Program-made: the position numbers and the translations under genes | The notes under the pieces: generated by a model | What the model was told of the DNA's origin: nothing | What the model saw: only the letters and a program-made list of their open reading frames with translations | The model's database searches: none | Shown: positions 50,113 through 59,140 of the stretch, in pieces | Layout of the letters: the number at the start of each line of letters is the position of its first letter | How positions within the stretch are numbered: the stretch's first letter is position 1 | Assembly: GCF_900100395.1 (NCBI RefSeq) | Contig: NZ_FNFB01000003.1 | Coordinates: 186,001-250,000 of the forward strand | Length of the DNA stretch: 64,000 bases | From: Nonomuraea maritima | GTDB taxonomy: Bacteria; Actinomycetota; Actinomycetes; Streptosporangiales; Streptosporangiaceae | Direction: 5' to 3'

Positions 50113-52152
50113 ATGACGCTCCAGGCGCAGAAGGCGGTCGACGGCGACGCGCGGACCCACTGGCTGGCGGTGCGCCCGAGGCTCGTCCTCGCCAGCGCCT
50201 TCATGCTCTTCCTCGAGCTGGCGCTCATCCGGTGGACGGGCTCGAACATCGTCCACCTCAGCTACTTCACCAACTTCGTGCTGCTCGGCTCGTTCCTCGG
50301 CATCGGGCTCGGCTTCCTGCGGGTAGGCCGCTCGCGGCGGCAGCCCTACTACTCGCCCGTCGTGCTCGCGGCGCTCGTGATCGTCGTCCACCTGTTCCCG
50401 GTCACCGTCGACCGCGACACCGAAGGCGTCCTGTACTGGACCAGCCTGGCCACCACCGGCCCGCCCGCCTGGCTCATCCTGCCGGTGATCTTCTGCGCGG
50501 CCGCCGCCGTCCTCATGGGCCCCGCCGAGCTCGTCGGGCGCTGCTTCCCCGAACTGCCGCGCCTCGAGGCCTACCGCTACGACCTCATCGGCAGCCTCAC
50601 CGGCATCGCGGCGTTCACCGCGTTGTCGTTCCTGAGCGCGCCACCGGTGTTCTGGGGCCTCATCGCCGCCGTCTGCTACGGCGTGCTGCTGCTGCCCCGG
50701 CCGCGCTCCCTGTACGTCGGCCTGGTCACCGTGCCGTCGCTGGCCGTGGTCGGCTTCCTGCTCGCCGAGACGCTGCACACCGGAACGCTCTGGTCGCCGT
50801 ACTACAAGGTCACTTACCAGGAACTGGACGACCCCTCCGTCCCCTCCGTCACCGACATCGCGGTCAACGGCATCCCGCACCAGCGCGCGATGCCCGCCGC
50901 CGCCCGGCTCCAGCTGGAACGCCAGTACGGCCTGCCGTACGAGCGGGCCGTCAAGCCGCCCCAGGACGTGCTGATCGTCGGCGCCGGCAGCGGCACCGAC
51001 GTCGCGATCGCCCTGTCCAAGGGCGCCGCCCGCGTCGACGCCGTGGAGATCGACCCCAAGCTGCGCGAGCTCGGCGCGACCCTGCACCCCGACCGGCCCT
51101 ACGCCGACCCGCGCGTCACCACGCACATCACCGACGGCCGCGCCTTCCTGGAACGCACCCCCCGCACCTACGACCTCATCCTGTTCGCCCTGCCCGACTC
51201 GCTCACCCTGGTCTCCGGGGCCAGCTCGCTGCGGCTGGAGAGCTACCTGTTCACCGAGGAGGCCATGCGGGCCGCCCGCGAGCGCCTCAAGCCGGGCGGG
51301 GCGTTCTCGATGTACAACTACTACCGCGAGAGCTGGCTCGTCGACCGCCTCGCCTCGACCCTGCAGCGCGCCTTCGGCCACAAGCCCTGCGTCGACGTGG
51401 TCAGCACCGCCGGCCACCAGGCCGTCATCACCGCCGGGCTGACCGCCGCCGACCAGCGCTGCGCCGCTCCGTGGCCGGGCGCCGCCGCCGGCACGCCGCC
51501 GCCCGCCGACGACGACCGGCCGTTCCTCTACCTCAAGGACGCGACCATCCCGCCGCTCTACCTGATCACGCTGGGTCTCATCCTCCTGGTCAGCCTGCTC
51601 GCCGTCCGCGTCGTGGCCGGCCCGTACCGGCGGATGCGCCCATACGCCGACCTGCTCCTGCTCGGCGTGGCGTTCATGCTGCTGGAGACCAAGAGCGTGA
51701 CCGGGTTCGCGCTCTTGTTCGGCACCACCTGGGTGGTCAACGCGATCGTCTTCGGGGGCGTGCTCGTCGCCGTCCTCGCCGCCGTCGAGGTGACCCGCCG
51801 CTTCCGCACCCCGCCGCTGCCCGTCATGTACGGCGTGCTGTTCGCCGGCCTGCTGCTCGCCTGGCTGGTGCCCGCCGAATGGCTGCTCTCGCTCCCGGTG
51901 CCGCTGCGCGCGGTGGCGGCCGTGACGGTGGCGTTCCTGCCGATCTTCGCGGCGAACGTCGTCTTCGCCAAGCGCTTCGCCGAGACCGCCGACGCCACCA
52001 CGTCCTTCGGCGCCAACCTGCTGGGCGCCATGGTGGGCGGCTGCCTCGAGTACGCGGCGCTGGTCATCGGCTACCAGGGGCTGCTCGTCGTGGCCGCTGT
52101 CCTCTACCTCGGGGCCATGGCCCTGCTGCCGAGGCGGCCCGCTCTGGCCTGA
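50113..52152 (+). CDS. Membrane protein with central spermidine-synthase-like (methyltransferase-fold) domain
   Basis: A 679-residue protein. Residues about 25-225 hold six or seven membrane helices (VLASAFMLFLELALIRWTGS). Residues about 250-460 form a Rossmann aminopropyl/methyltransferase-like domain with QDVLIVGAGSGTDVAIALSK, VDAVEIDPKLRELGATLHPD and THITDGRAFLERTPRTYDLI. The C-terminal third (480-675) has seven more helices (LLLLGVAFMLLETKSVTGFA). The Asp/Glu pair for the polyamine in soluble enzymes is not evident. The same architecture is widespread in bacteria and of unknown substrate. An ATG start at 50113 and a strong terminator at 52155-52183 bound it. Confidence 0.85.
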   Translation: MTLQAQKAVDGDARTHWLAVRPRLVLASAFMLFLELALIRWTGSNIVHLSYFTNFVLLGSFLGIGLGFLRVGRSRRQPYYSPVVLAALVIVVHLFPVTVDRDTEGVLYWTSLATTGPPAWLILPVIFCAAAAVLMGPAELVGRCFPELPRLEAYRYDLIGSLTGIAAFTALSFLSAPPVFWGLIAAVCYGVLLLPRPRSLYVGLVTVPSLAVVGFLLAETLHTGTLWSPYYKVTYQELDDPSVPSVTDIAVNGIPHQRAMPAAARLQLERQYGLPYERAVKPPQDVLIVGAGSGTDVAIALSKGAARVDAVEIDPKLRELGATLHPDRPYADPRVTTHITDGRAFLERTPRTYDLILFALPDSLTLVSGASSLRLESYLFTEEAMRAARERLKPGGAFSMYNYYRESWLVDRLASTLQRAFGHKPCVDVVSTAGHQAVITAGLTAADQRCAAPWPGAAAGTPPPADDDRPFLYLKDATIPPLYLITLGLILLVSLLAVRVVAGPYRRMRPYADLLLLGVAFMLLETKSVTGFALLFGTTWVVNAIVFGGVLVAVLAAVEVTRRFRTPPLPVMYGVLFAGLLLAWLVPAEWLLSLPVPLRAVAAVTVAFLPIFAANVVFAKRFAETADATTSFGANLLGAMVGGCLEYAALVIGYQGLLVVAAVLYLGAMALLPRRPALA

Positions 52153-52154
52153 CC

Positions 52155-52183
52155 CAGGGCCGCCCGCCCGGCGGGCGGCCCTG
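52155..52183. terminator. Strong bidirectional terminator hairpin
   Basis: CAGGGCCGCCCGCC-C-GGCGGGCGGCCCTG is a 14-bp perfect inverted repeat with one central base, filling the 36-base gap between convergent genes. In practice the loop is CCC-G-like at the tip. No U-tract follows, as in other GC-rich actinobacterial terminators. Confidence 0.85.
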
Positions 52184-52188
52184 CTCGG

Positions 52189-53946
52189 TCAGATGCCGCA
52201 GATGTCGTCGATCGACTGCGCGGCGGCGTGATCGGTGTTGCGGGTCGGGGTCTGCGTGGGCGCGACCGGCTGGCGGGTGGCCGTCGCGGTCGGCGCGCCC
52301 GTGGCTCCCGTGGCTCCCGTGCTCGGCCTCGCGGTGGCGGCCTGCGGGCGGCGGGCCGGCCGCGTCGAGTCGGTGATCGCCTTCCTCGTCGCCTGGCGGA
52401 TCTTGACCCAGTCGGGACGGCCCGAGTAGAACTCCGGCGGCACGAACTGCAAACTCGTGATCTTGGCGTCCTTCACCTTGACGGCCAGACCCGCCAGCGG
52501 CTGGAGCAGGTCCTCCGGGATGTTGGTCTGGGCGAGCCGCTTGGCGGCGCCGGCGATCCGGTTGAAGCGGGTCAGGATCACGGTCGGCGTGGCCTGCTGG
52601 GCGAAGGCGGCGATGACGCAGCGCTGACGGGACATCCGGGAGAAGTCATCACTGTCGACGCGGGAGCGGCCGTACCACAGGGCCTCCTCGCCGGTCAGCT
52701 TGCGGTAGCCCGCCTTGATGGTGCCGGCCGTGCCGTAGTGGCCGCCCCACTTGATGTCCTGCTCCACCCGGATCCGCAGGCCGCCGATGGCGTCGACCAG
52801 GTCGGCGAAGCCGAACATGCTCATCATCGCGTAGTAGTCGATGTCCAGGTTCAGCGTGTAGCCGATGGCGTCCATCAGCGCGCGGGGGCCCTTGTTGTGG
52901 CCGTGCATGATGTCCGGGTGGTCGTTGGCGTACTGCCAGACCTCGTTCAGCAGGCCGCCGTTCGGCAGCTCGGCCATGTAGCCGTTCGGGAACTGCTTGC
53001 GCAGCGGCGACGACGGCGGGAAGCGCACGTGCTGCAGGTTGCGCGGCAGGCTGAACAGGACGGTGTTGCCGGTTTTCACGTCGATGCTGGCCACGTTCAT
53101 GCTGTCGGTGCGCACGCCGACCCGGTTGCCCGCCGCGTCGCTGCCGATCAGCAGGATGTTCACCCTGGTCTTGCCGTTCCACGGGTCGGCCGGGTTCGTG
53201 GGCCGGGGCGGCGCGTCCGGGTCGTCGGGGTTGCCGAAGATGGAGGTCACCGCGTCGCGCAGGGTCACGACGGACTGCGCCGCGAGGGCGAACGGCGACA
53301 TGACCACCACGCACAGCAGGCCCACCAGGGTGCCGGTGAGGATCTGGCCCTGCTTCTTCAGCTTGTGCGGACGCAGCACGATGTACGACGCCACCAGCAG
53401 CGCGAACCACGCGAGCCCCGCCACGGACGCCAGGATGATCAGCCACAGCATCGCGTCGGGGTCGACGAACACCGTCGCGTTCTGCAGGTCGCCTGCCACA
53501 CTCAGCCCGTACGCGAGCGCCCCGAGCAGCAGCACCGCGTACACGCTGATGAGCACCAGCCCGGTACGGCGGTGCCCGGCGCGCAGGTGGGCGGCGCCGG
53601 GCACGATGGCGGACAACGCGGTCCAGCCGAGCACGGAGGCGGGCGTGAGCGGGGCGAAACGCGGCGCGCGTGAGCCGGCCGGTGCCGGGCGGCCCGACGG
53701 CCGCGGGCCCCGCGCCGGGCGGCCCTGCGGTTCCGCGCCGGACGGCGCGGCGGCACGGGCCTTGCGGCCCTGCGGCCGAGCGCCCGAACCCGGTGCGCCC
53801 GATTCGGAAGAGTCGGGCGCCTGGGCGCGCGGGCCCTGGGGGTCCGGCGAGGAGGCGGGGGAGCCGTCAGGAGCCGGACGGGGGCGTCGCGCGGGGCGTC
53901 GTTTCCTGCCTCCTGGCGCGGTACCTACCCCATCGCGATTGCTCAC
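52189..53946 (-). CDS. LytR-CpsA-Psr (LCP) family wall-polymer ligase
   Basis: A 585-residue protein. An Arg/Pro/Ala-rich disordered N-terminus (about 1-100) leads to four hydrophobic helices (about 100-235, WTALSAIVPGAAHLRAGHRR, then LVLISVYAVLLLGALAYGLS). The LCP domain follows (about 260-500): RVNILLIGSDAAGNRVGVRT, MNVASIDVKTGNTVLFSLPR, LNLDIDYYAMMSMFGFADLV and YGRSRVDSDDFSRMSRQRC, the Asp/Arg motifs that bind the lipid-pyrophosphate substrate. The Thr/Ala/Pro-rich tail contains repeats. LCP enzymes attach teichoic-like or arabinogalactan-type polymers to peptidoglycan outside the membrane. The multi-helix N-terminus is longer than the single helix of most LCP proteins. Confidence 0.93.
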   Translation of the reverse strand: MSNRDGVGTAPGGRKRRPARRPRPAPDGSPASSPDPQGPRAQAPDSSESGAPGSGARPQGRKARAAAPSGAEPQGRPARGPRPSGRPAPAGSRAPRFAPLTPASVLGWTALSAIVPGAAHLRAGHRRTGLVLISVYAVLLLGALAYGLSVAGDLQNATVFVDPDAMLWLIILASVAGLAWFALLVASYIVLRPHKLKKQGQILTGTLVGLLCVVVMSPFALAAQSVVTLRDAVTSIFGNPDDPDAPPRPTNPADPWNGKTRVNILLIGSDAAGNRVGVRTDSMNVASIDVKTGNTVLFSLPRNLQHVRFPPSSPLRKQFPNGYMAELPNGGLLNEVWQYANDHPDIMHGHNKGPRALMDAIGYTLNLDIDYYAMMSMFGFADLVDAIGGLRIRVEQDIKWGGHYGTAGTIKAGYRKLTGEEALWYGRSRVDSDDFSRMSRQRCVIAAFAQQATPTVILTRFNRIAGAAKRLAQTNIPEDLLQPLAGLAVKVKDAKITSLQFVPPEFYSGRPDWVKIRQATRKAITDSTRPARRPQAATARPSTGATGATGAPTATATRQPVAPTQTPTRNTDHAAAQSIDDICGI

Positions 53947-54078
53947 ACCGGCTCCTTACACGCCTACCAGGCAAAACTGATGTCTGGCCCCCAACAGGCC
54001 CAAGATTGCCAGGATTCTAGCCCCCATACCTGGACAACAGAGACATGTGCTCAACCTGAGATGAACCGCACACCAAGG

Positions 54079-55506
54079 TCAGTTGGTCGTCGAGGACGGC
54101 GCCATCCAGGTATTGCACTGGTACGTCTTGTTCTTCTCCCACCCCTGCCGGAACCACAGGTTGTTGTTCGCCGGTGAGCCGTGGTCACGCGGATATCCCG
54201 GCTGGTCGCCGACCCGGCTGTAGAACCAGAACAGCTGGGAGCGGTTGGCCGAGCTCACCGGGTAGGACGTCGCCACCGATCGCATCCACATGCCGCCGAA
54301 GCAGGTTGCCTGGAGCTCCAGCCGTCGGCTGAGCGCAAGCTTGCCGCTCCGGCTCGACTCCAGCGAGGAGTCCCACCACGAGTCGAGCAGGCCCGTGAGG
54401 TTCTGGACATGGTGGCCGTACTCGTGGGCCATCATGCTGACGATGCCGCCGTTCCAGGTGATGAGCTGGCCGTACCCGCCGGAGCTGCCGTTGCCGCGCA
54501 CCATCGCCGAGGTGGAGGCGTAGATCGTCCTGTTCTGCGGGCAGTAGTACGGCACGATGCTGCCCGAATGTGGGAAGTCGCCGCACGCGCCTCTGCCCCG
54601 CTTGGCGACGATCGCCCATCGGGGAGGGGTGAACGGGATGCCCTGCCGGGTGAGTGCGGTCCGCCAGTTCCGGTCCATGCACGAACCGGTCTTCAGGATC
54701 AGCGCCTTGAGCTGGGCGTGGTTGAAGATGCTGGCGTTGCCGGCCCGGCAGTTGACCCGGGGCAGCCCGCCGGCGAGGTACATCGTGTTGTTCTTCAGGC
54801 TCGTGTTGAGCGTCGGCGCCTGCGTGGCGGTGGAGTCATCCCCCGTGTCCGACTCCTGGGTCGTCGGCCGCTCCGGCTCGGGGGTGGGCTCGGCGGACTC
54901 CTCGCGCCGCGTCCGCGTGGGCGCGGGCTCGTCGGTGGGGGAGTCGGAGGACTCGTACGTGGGGATCGCGACCGGCGAAGTGTCCGTGCTCGACCCGCGG
55001 CCGAACAGCACCGCGCCGACGACGATCAGCACGAAGAGCGCCGCCAGCGAGCCGATCACCGCGCCGAGCACTCCGGCCACGCCCATGCCGCCCTTCCTGG
55101 GCGGTGGCGGCGGCAACGGGCGCGTCGGCATGAGCGGCGGCGGGGGCGGCTGCTGCCCGTACGGGGGCTGCTGTCCGTACGGCGGTTGCCCGTACGGCGG
55201 TTGCCCGTACGGCTGCTGTCCGTACGGCTGCTGTCCGTACGGCTGCGGCGGACCAGGGTGCGGCCCGTGCGGCGGTCCTTGGGGCGGGCCCTGCGGCGGC
55301 ATGCCGTACGGCTGCGGTTGCGGTTGTGGTGGGGGAGGCGGGTACGGGTTGCCGCGCGGCGGCGCGGCCGGCGGGTACGCGTTCCCCGGGCCGCCCGCTC
55401 CCTGAGGCTGCTGCCCATGGCCGGGCGGCGGCCACGGTAACGACGGTGGCCGCTGCGGCGATCCTGACCCCTGTGGCGGGGGTGGGTATTGCCCGTTCCC
55501 TGTCAC
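54079..55506 (-). CDS. Neutral zinc metallopeptidase (YpfJ family)
   Basis: A 475-residue membrane-anchored protein. The first about 150 residues are Pro/Gln/Tyr/Gly-rich with tandem PYGQQ and PYGQP units. One membrane helix follows near 150-175 (VLGAVIGSLAALFVLIVVGA). A Thr/Glu/Ser/Pro linker leads to the YpfJ domain (about 245-475) with the zinc site MMAHEYGHHVQNLTG and a Glu downstream (LELQATCFGGMWM). Cys residues could form disulfides outside the cell. It probably cleaves surface proteins. GTG 55506 is chosen because the open frame beyond it has no family features. Similar proteins appear beside LCP genes; the pair suggests envelope maintenance. Confidence 0.9.
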   Translation of the reverse strand: MTGNGQYPPPPQGSGSPQRPPSLPWPPPGHGQQPQGAGGPGNAYPPAAPPRGNPYPPPPPQPQPQPYGMPPQGPPQGPPHGPHPGPPQPYGQQPYGQQPYGQPPYGQPPYGQQPPYGQQPPPPPLMPTRPLPPPPPRKGGMGVAGVLGAVIGSLAALFVLIVVGAVLFGRGSSTDTSPVAIPTYESSDSPTDEPAPTRTRREESAEPTPEPERPTTQESDTGDDSTATQAPTLNTSLKNNTMYLAGGLPRVNCRAGNASIFNHAQLKALILKTGSCMDRNWRTALTRQGIPFTPPRWAIVAKRGRGACGDFPHSGSIVPYYCPQNRTIYASTSAMVRGNGSSGGYGQLITWNGGIVSMMAHEYGHHVQNLTGLLDSWWDSSLESSRSGKLALSRRLELQATCFGGMWMRSVATSYPVSSANRSQLFWFYSRVGDQPGYPRDHGSPANNNLWFRQGWEKNKTYQCNTWMAPSSTTN

Positions 55507-55708
55507 TGTGTAGCCCCGTTCACCGGCATGTCGTGCAATGACGGTTTTGCACGTCGACGCGCCGGACCCTTGGAAAATTTGGGGCAAAAGCATACTGATT
55601 TCTCACCCGTCACGGATGTAGCGGTACTCGGTCACAGTCCGAAATCATTCGAGGTGATCTCCGCTATCTCCCGGTCCCGGCGGCGGGTGGTGTCCTAGCT
55701 TCTTTGGC

Positions 55709-56578
55709 ATGAATCTCCAGCAGCTCCGCTATGTGGTCGCGACAGCGGAGCACCGCACCATGACCGACGCGGCCAGGTCGCTTTACATCGCGCAGCCTGC
55801 GCTGTCACGCGCGATCCGCGATCTCGAACGAGAGCTCGGCCTGACGTTGTTCGCCCGTTCCGGCCGCGGCGTGGTCGTCACCACGCAGGGCCTTCGGGTG
55901 GTCAAGCTGGCCAGGGAGGCGCTCGACGCCGTCCACGAGATCGAAGGGCTCGCCGGACAGGGAGGCGCCACCGAGGCGGAACTCCGCATCGCCTCCACCC
56001 CGAGCCTCGAACCGGGGCTCGCCGGACGGCTCCTGCCGGCCTACAGCGCCGAGCACCCGGGCGTGCGCGTGCACATCGTGCGTTGCGACGGCAGAGACGC
56101 CGTCGTCAGCGCCATCAGGGATCAGCGGGCCGATCTCGGGCTCACCGATCTCCCCGTCCCGACCGATCTCATCACCCACCCGCTCGAACGCCAGGAGATC
56201 GTCCTGATCTCCCCGCCTGGGCTCGACCTGCCCAACCCGGTGCCGATGCGCAAGCTGAACGGCATGCGCCTGGCGTTGCCGGCCCGCGGCAGCCTGCGGC
56301 GCAGGGAGCTCGACGCGATGTTCGGCAGGTACGCCGTCGCGCCAGTGGTCGTGCTCGAGACCGACGAGCGCAACGGATGGCTCAAGGCCGTGCGCAACGG
56401 GCAGGCGTCACTGCTCTGGTACCGCGGGATGGCCGAGCAGGCCAGCCGCGCGGGACTCGTGGTGCGCTCGCTCGAACCCGCCGTCCGCCGGGTCATCGCC
56501 GTCGTGCACGCGCGCAAGCGCCTGCCCCTCATCGCCCAGGACTTCCTGACCACCGCCGAGAAGGGAACAGCCGCCTGA
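55709..56578 (+). CDS. LysR-family regulator
   Basis: A 289-residue LysR protein. HTH: RYVVATAEHRTMTDAARSLY, then IAQPALSRAIRDLERELGLT. The effector domain has AELRIASTPSLEPGLAGRLL, RDQRADLGLTDLPVPTDLIT and WYRGMAEQASRAGLVVRSLE. ATG 55709 is 202 bases after the YpfJ start on the other strand; the gap is AT-rich near 55575-55600 and probably holds both promoters. No divergent metabolic operon is near, so the target is unknown. Confidence 0.92.
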   Translation: MNLQQLRYVVATAEHRTMTDAARSLYIAQPALSRAIRDLERELGLTLFARSGRGVVVTTQGLRVVKLAREALDAVHEIEGLAGQGGATEAELRIASTPSLEPGLAGRLLPAYSAEHPGVRVHIVRCDGRDAVVSAIRDQRADLGLTDLPVPTDLITHPLERQEIVLISPPGLDLPNPVPMRKLNGMRLALPARGSLRRRELDAMFGRYAVAPVVVLETDERNGWLKAVRNGQASLLWYRGMAEQASRAGLVVRSLEPAVRRVIAVVHARKRLPLIAQDFLTTAEKGTAA

Positions 56579-56966
56579 CCAAACAGGAACGATCCACATC
56601 CCCCGACACCTGACCACCGCTGACCAGGGGACCGCCTCGACGGCGACCGCCTGGAACAGCCCGACGAGCACGACGACCGTCCCCTGCGGGACCCGCGCGA
56701 CAGCGGCCCGGTGATCGAGGACGGTTTCACGGCCCGGCTGAAAGCCGTGCCCCGAGGGTCCCAGGCTGTCGGCCCGAGACCCCCAGCACCTCCCGGGAAG
56801 CCGCCGTCGTGCCCGCGCCAGGCACGCGGCAGGAGCTCACCGGTCCCGCCGCCCCCTCCGTCGCCGTCGACGGAACTTCCCCGCGACGGGCCCGCCCGCC
56901 CCACCGGCCTCGCCGTCGCCCGCTCGGGCCACCGGCGTCCCCAGTGCCGCACGCGTGCCGTACCAG
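56579..56966. other. Intergenic stretch downstream of LysR gene
   Basis: About 390 bases with no supported gene. Open frames on both strands are Pro/Arg-rich and have no family resemblance. The composition stays GC-rich, unlike typical promoter DNA here. No repeats above chance were seen except the palindrome at its right end. Confidence 0.5.
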
Positions 56967-56984
56967 GTCCGCACGCGTGCGGAC
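56967..56984. terminator. 18-bp perfect palindrome downstream of the histidine kinase
   Basis: GTCCGCACGCGTGCGGAC is fully symmetric; as RNA it folds to a 7-bp stem with a CGCG loop. It lies 16 bases past the kinase stop on the minus strand. GTGCCGTAC and GTGCCGCAC flank it. It is most likely a terminator, though a protein-binding site cannot be ruled out. Confidence 0.55.
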
Positions 56985-56999
56985 GAGTGCCGTACGGGG

Positions 57000-58346
57000 T
57001 CAGCCCGCTACCGGGAGGCGCACCACGGCACGCAGGCCGGGGCCGGCGTCCTCCAGGGTCACCGTGCCGCCGTGCGCGCGCACGGTCTCCCTGACGATCG
57101 CCAGCCCCAGCCCCGTGCCGCCCTCGTCGCGGCTGCGCCCGGAGTCGAGCCGGGTGAAGCGGTTGAAGACGCGCTCCCGGTCGTCCTCCGGGATGCCGGG
57201 GCCGTCGTCGGCGACGGTCAGCAGGCCGTCGGCCGTCAACGCCACCTCCACCTTGGACGTGGTGTGGCGGACCGCGTTGTCCAGGAGGTTGGTCAGCACG
57301 CGCCCGAGGTCGAGCGCGTCACCGCGCACCACCACCGGCTCGCACGCGCTCAGCCGCACCCCGGCGTAGCGGTCGACCGTCCTGCGCACCACCTCGTCGA
57401 GGTCGACCGGTTCACGCCGGGCCGGCACGCCGCCGCGCTCGTCCAGCCGGGCCAGGGCGAGCAGGTCCTCGGCGAGCCGCGACAGCCGCAGCGTGTCCTC
57501 CAGCACGCCTTCCGCCGTCTCGCGCCAGTCCTGCCCGTCGGGGTGGCCGAGCGCCACCTCCAGCTGCAGCCGGATGCTGGCCAGCGGGCTGCGCAGCTCG
57601 TGCGCGGCATCGGAGACCAGCGCCCGCTGACGCTGCTCTGCCTCCTCCAGACGGGCCAGCATGTCGTTCAGCGTGGTGGCCAGCGAGTGCACCTCGTCGC
57701 GCGACTGCGGCACCGGCAACCGGCGCGACCTCGCCGTGTGCGTGATCTCCGCGGCGCCCCGGCGCAACAGGGTGATCGGGCGCAGCGTACGGCCGATCAT
57801 GAGCCAGCTCGCCACGGCCAGCAGCACGATGAGCGCCGGCGTGCCGACCAGCAGCACCCGGCCGGCCGTCGCGAGACTCGTCTGGATCTCACCGATGGGC
57901 CTGGCCGCCACCACGGTCTGCCCGCGGTCGGCGCGCAGCACCACCGCGAGCAGGAACCCCGAGATCGCGTACGGCCGTCCGTCCAGCAGCGTGGCCTCGC
58001 CCGTCGCCAGCACCTTCTCGCGGGCCGCGGCGCTCAGCAGCGGCACCAGCCGGTCGGTGCCGTAGGTGACGTGCGTGATCCGCCCGCTCGCGTCGATGAC
58101 CTGCACGATCGTGCCGTCGTGGGTGGTGATCGGGTTGGTCAGCGTGCCCGCGTCGGCAGCGACGCGCACGGCCTGCGCCTGCGCGCGGGTGGCGTCGCCC
58201 ACGGTCTGCATCAGCGTCCGTTCGAGGACGCTGAGCAGCACCGACGCCGACAGGGCGAGCGCCAGCGCGAGCACCGCGGCGGCCGCGGCCGTCAGCCGGA
58301 AGCGCAGCCCCTGCCGCCGCCACCAGACCAGCGGCGACTCAGCCAC
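57000..58346 (-). CDS. Two-component sensor histidine kinase
   Basis: A 448-residue kinase. Helix 1 at about 15-42, an extracytoplasmic sensor (about 45-160), helix 2 at about 162-185, HAMP (about 185-240, RTLRPITLLRRGAAEITHTA), then the phospho-accepting His249 in ALVSDAAHELRSPLASIRLQ. The ATPase part shows N-box LTNLLDNAVRHT, G1 VADDGPGIPEDDRERVFNRF and G2 EGGTGLGLAIVRETVR. It overlaps the response regulator end by 8 bases. With the divergent LolA-like/ABC operon it probably reports an envelope or drug stress. Confidence 0.95.
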   Translation of the reverse strand: MAESPLVWWRRQGLRFRLTAAAAAVLALALALSASVLLSVLERTLMQTVGDATRAQAQAVRVAADAGTLTNPITTHDGTIVQVIDASGRITHVTYGTDRLVPLLSAAAREKVLATGEATLLDGRPYAISGFLLAVVLRADRGQTVVAARPIGEIQTSLATAGRVLLVGTPALIVLLAVASWLMIGRTLRPITLLRRGAAEITHTARSRRLPVPQSRDEVHSLATTLNDMLARLEEAEQRQRALVSDAAHELRSPLASIRLQLEVALGHPDGQDWRETAEGVLEDTLRLSRLAEDLLALARLDERGGVPARREPVDLDEVVRRTVDRYAGVRLSACEPVVVRGDALDLGRVLTNLLDNAVRHTTSKVEVALTADGLLTVADDGPGIPEDDRERVFNRFTRLDSGRSRDEGGTGLGLAIVRETVRAHGGTVTLEDAGPGLRAVVRLPVAG

Positions 58347-59013
58347 CGTCGCCCGCCAGCCGGTAGCCCGCGCCGCGCACGGTCTGCAGGGCGTTCCTGC
58401 CGAAAGGGGCGTCGATCTTGCGCCGGAGGTAGCCGACGTACACCTCGACCACGTTGGGGTCGGTGTCGAAGGTGTCCCACACGTGCTCCAGGATCTCCGA
58501 CTTCGACACCACCTCGTCGCGTCGCCGCATCAGGAACTCCAGCAGCGCGAACTCCCGTGGCGTGAGCTCCACCGGCTGCTGGGCGCGCTCGACCCGGCGG
58601 CGGGCCGGGTCGAGCGACAGGTCGCCGGCCACCAGCACGGACGGCCGCCGCCCCGCGTCGCGCCGCATCAGCGCCCGCAGCCGGGCCACCAGCACCACGT
58701 ACGAGAACGGCTTGGTCAGGTAGTCGTCGGCCCCCAGGTCGAGCCCGTCGGCCATGTCGTACTCGCCGTCCTTGGCCGACAGCATGAGGATCGGCACCCA
58801 GTTCTCCTCGGCGCGCAGCTGCTTGCACACGTTGTAGCCGGACAGCCTCGGCAGCATGATGTCGAGCACCACGACGTCGTAGTCGCCGTGCCGGGCCGCG
58901 TGCAGCCCCTCCTCGCCGTCGTGGGCGAGGTCGACGGCGAACCCCTCGGCCTGCAGACCCCGCTGCAGCGCGGCCGCCATGCGCCGCTCGTCCTCGACGA
59001 CAAGCACTCTCAT
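58339..59013 (-). CDS. OmpR-family response regulator
   Basis: A 224-residue regulator. The receiver domain has VLVVEDERRMAAALQRGLQA, the phospho-acceptor Asp50 in DVVVLDIMLPRLSGYNV, and the Lys in ADDYLTKPFSYVVLVARLRA. The C-terminal winged helix has RRRVERAQQPVELTPREFAL and DTDPNVVEVYVGYLRRKIDA. ATG 59013 is preceded by AGGAGAA. The gene is divergent from the LolA-like gene, with five CTGAGA/TCTCAG half-sites in the 127-base gap. It probably controls both sides. Confidence 0.95.
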   Translation of the reverse strand: MRVLVVEDERRMAAALQRGLQAEGFAVDLAHDGEEGLHAARHGDYDVVVLDIMLPRLSGYNVCKQLRAEENWVPILMLSAKDGEYDMADGLDLGADDYLTKPFSYVVLVARLRALMRRDAGRRPSVLVAGDLSLDPARRRVERAQQPVELTPREFALLEFLMRRRDEVVSKSEILEHVWDTFDTDPNVVEVYVGYLRRKIDAPFGRNALQTVRGAGYRLAGDGG

Positions 59014-59036
59014 GGGGCGATTCTCCTGTTCCTGCG

Positions 59037-59082
59037 CTGAGAAGGGGCTGAGAAGCCTGAGAGCGGTCTCAGGCGGTCTCAG
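59037..59082. promoter_or_regulatory. Cluster of five CTGAGA/TCTCAG half-sites
   Basis: CTGAGA occurs at 59037, 59048 and 59057, and its complement TCTCAG at 59067 and 59077. CCTGAGA-GCGG-TCTCAGG (59056-59073) is a perfect 7-4-7 inverted repeat. Spacings of 9-11 bases put sites on one DNA face, as expected for an OmpR-type regulator. It is the probable control region of the two-component and LolA-like/ABC genes. Confidence 0.7.
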
Positions 59083-59140
59083 GTCCGCCACAGCAAGGAT
59101 GCCGCAGGCTCAGGGCATCGACATACCGTTGAGGAGTGAG

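Noticed and set aside
48999..52376. A very long open frame on the plus strand (over 1,100 codons) covering the antisense of the pseudo-protease and then the spermidine-synthase-like gene.
   Set aside because: It is Arg/Pro/Gly-rich with no domain and is explained by the high GC content, which leaves stop-free frames on the antisense of real genes. The same holds for 37442-40588 and 26543-28870.
56579..56999. Possible small gene downstream of LysR (frames at 56711 and 56122 antisense).
   Set aside because: Frames are Arg/Pro-rich, overlap the kinase terminator region or LysR antisense and lack ribosome-binding sites.
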